This document shows positions 5,200 to 6,392 of a stretch of 6,392 bases of DNA, piece after piece. The notes under the pieces are model-generated. The model was given only the letters and a program-made list of their open reading frames with translations. It was not told the DNA's origin and searched no databases. Made by a program: the position numbers and the translations under genes. How positions within the stretch are numbered: the stretch's first letter is position 1; each line of letters begins with the position of its first letter. Source of the stretch: Geothermovivens sp964644845 (GTDB lineage Bacteria > Zhuqueibacterota > Zhuqueibacteria > Oleimicrobiales > Geothermoviventaceae). The DNA is taken from the NCBI GenBank assembly GCA_964644845.1, contig CAZXXS010000063.1:1-6392 (forward strand), given 5' to 3'.

Positions 5200-6390
5200 G
5201 TGAAGAGATTCCTTCTGTGGACCCTGCTGCTTCTGCTGAGTTCCAGTGGTTGGGCCGGATGCAGACCCGTGTGGATGTCCTCGTTTAAAGGGTCCGGCGA
5301 CTCGGTGGTCACGTTGCCGTTGCCACCGCGCCATGAAGACGCTGTGGGCGGGCGGACCTTTGCGCACAGGATCGCGGGGCTGAGTCTCCAGGATCGGGAA
5401 GCTGCCGTTGTTCAGGAGATCCTGTCCGGAAACGTGCCGTCTTTCTTCCGAACGCTGAAACCCTTGAGGCTACGACGCCAGATTGGCTCGCAAACGGTTG
5501 AGGTCGTGGTGTACGTCGCCTGCGATTACGCGGCTGTGGGCTCGGACGACGACTACTTCTACGTGCCCATGACCCCGTCCACAGCGCAGTACCTGGCCGA
5601 CCGTCTGGGTTGCATCTTGCCCACCAAGAAGCTGGTGGACGTAATCTACGCTCGCGCCGATGTGAAGTTACGTCCGCAACCGATTCCACCGTCTCCTCAA
5701 ATGATTACCGTCCCCGTGTTTCTCCAGCACACGGATTCGATCAGGCGGCAGTTTGCGGAACGGGGTATCCAGCGTACACCCACGGCTCTGGTAGCAGGGC
5801 ACAAGAAGGACATCATCATTTCGAAGAAGATCTACACACCGGACAGAGACTACGAACGGGTTGTGATTTACGGGTGGCACACCAGCGTGTACCACCCAAT
5901 TCAGCCGGTTTACAACGGTCACCACGCCAACTATGCGGACTACTCCCACGGGGTGCGACTGATTTCGAATGTCGCGCTGCTTGACGGCGATTCGGTCCGT
6001 GTGACCGATCTCCTTCGGAACCTGAAACTGAATGTTCTGGTGAGCGACGAGGGGATCATTCCTAAACCCTACTACCCACCCAGCGAGATCTTTTCAGCAG
6101 TGGACGGAGGCGGAAGTAGCCCGCCATACCAGGTGGCATTGGAACCCGTTTACCCCAACCCCGTTCGGGACCGGACCACGGTAGCGTACCATCTGACAAA
6201 GGCGGCGCGCGTGCGCTTGTCGCTCTACAACGCGCTTGGTCAGCGCCTCGGAACGCTTCTGGACGACAGGCAACCGTCCGGTGAACACCGCGTTGTGCTC
6301 TCTCTGCCAACTTTGCCTGTGGGGGTCTACTACCTGCGACTAACCGCAGGGCAGCTTGCCCAGACGCAAAAGCTGGTGGTGGTGCGGTGA
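5200..6390 (+). CDS. Secreted protein of unknown function with T9SS type A C-terminal sorting domain
   Basis: This 396-aa protein starts at GTG. Residues 1-20 form a signal peptide (MKRF, then a Leu/Ser-rich core). Cys21 follows WAG, an imperfect lipobox. The central part, about 60-290, is not a family I can name. Its striking segments are AGHKKD (199-204), VVIYGWH (221-227), NGHHANYADYSHGVRL (239-254) and a YVPMTPSTAQYLADRLGC stretch (121-138). The pattern resembles unnamed secreted proteins I have seen in other bacteria. After a short PPSEIF...GGGSSPP linker, residues about 313-396 form the T9SS type A sorting domain: YPNPVRDRTTVAYHL (318-331), RLSLYNALGQRLGTLLDD (339-356), GEHRVVLSLPTLPVGVYYLRL (361-381) and a KLVVVR end. 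Such domains direct FCB cargo across the outer membrane and are normally removed on export. The conserved-looking His, Asp and Tyr residues suggest an enzyme, but no activity is assigned. Confidence 0.9.
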   Translation: MKRFLLWTLLLLLSSSGWAGCRPVWMSSFKGSGDSVVTLPLPPRHEDAVGGRTFAHRIAGLSLQDREAAVVQEILSGNVPSFFRTLKPLRLRRQIGSQTVEVVVYVACDYAAVGSDDDYFYVPMTPSTAQYLADRLGCILPTKKLVDVIYARADVKLRPQPIPPSPQMITVPVFLQHTDSIRRQFAERGIQRTPTALVAGHKKDIIISKKIYTPDRDYERVVIYGWHTSVYHPIQPVYNGHHANYADYSHGVRLISNVALLDGDSVRVTDLLRNLKLNVLVSDEGIIPKPYYPPSEIFSAVDGGGSSPPYQVALEPVYPNPVRDRTTVAYHLTKAARVRLSLYNALGQRLGTLLDDRQPSGEHRVVLSLPTLPVGVYYLRLTAGQLAQTQKLVVVR

Positions 6391-6392
6391 GA

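Overview
The window looks like a chromosomal segment of a free-living bacterium from the Fibrobacteres-Chlorobi-Bacteroidetes (FCB) superphylum. The main clue is the last gene, which ends in a type IX secretion (T9SS) type A C-terminal sorting domain, a signal restricted to that group. The DNA is moderately GC-rich. Two genes have very strong Shine-Dalgarno sequences, and one has a classic TTGATT-17-TATACT promoter. Core Bacteroidota rarely use strong Shine-Dalgarno sites, so I infer a deeper FCB lineage (for example Ignavibacteriota, Calditrichota, KSB1 or a Rhodothermia-like group). The exact phylum cannot be fixed from this window.

Left half, minus strand. Read in the direction of transcription, the order is a secreted GxGYxYP-family protein (start 4533), then a two-gene cassette of a DUF4258 protein (2286-2017) and a DUF2283 protein (2020-1805) that overlap by ATGA, then glnS (start 1618), which runs off the left edge roughly 15-20 codons before its expected end. 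The glnS protein closely resembles E. coli GlnRS from memory, including its HIGH and KMSKS-type motifs, so this bacterium probably charges tRNA-Gln directly. The 168 bp between the GxGYxYP gene and the DUF cassette and the 186 bp ahead of glnS hold no gene I can support.

Right half, plus strand. A 240-bp divergent intergenic region carries a good sigma70-type promoter for the GxGYxYP gene, a weak candidate promoter in the other direction, and a perfect 8-bp palindrome. The plus-strand genes are a small VOC-superfamily protein (4774-5133) that lacks the usual metal ligands and, 66 bp later, a secreted 396-aa protein with an uncharacterised His/Asp/Tyr-rich core and a T9SS sorting domain (5200-6390).

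Functionally, the window mixes housekeeping (glnS), a possible toxin-antitoxin-like or stress cassette (DUF4258/DUF2283), and two exported proteins of unknown biochemical activity. I see no mobile element, CRISPR array, tRNA or rRNA. The most interesting items are the uncharacterised core of the T9SS cargo protein, the atypical GxGYxYP protein with its extra N-terminal beta-rich domain, and the DUF cassette. I cannot demonstrate a new multi-gene system here.
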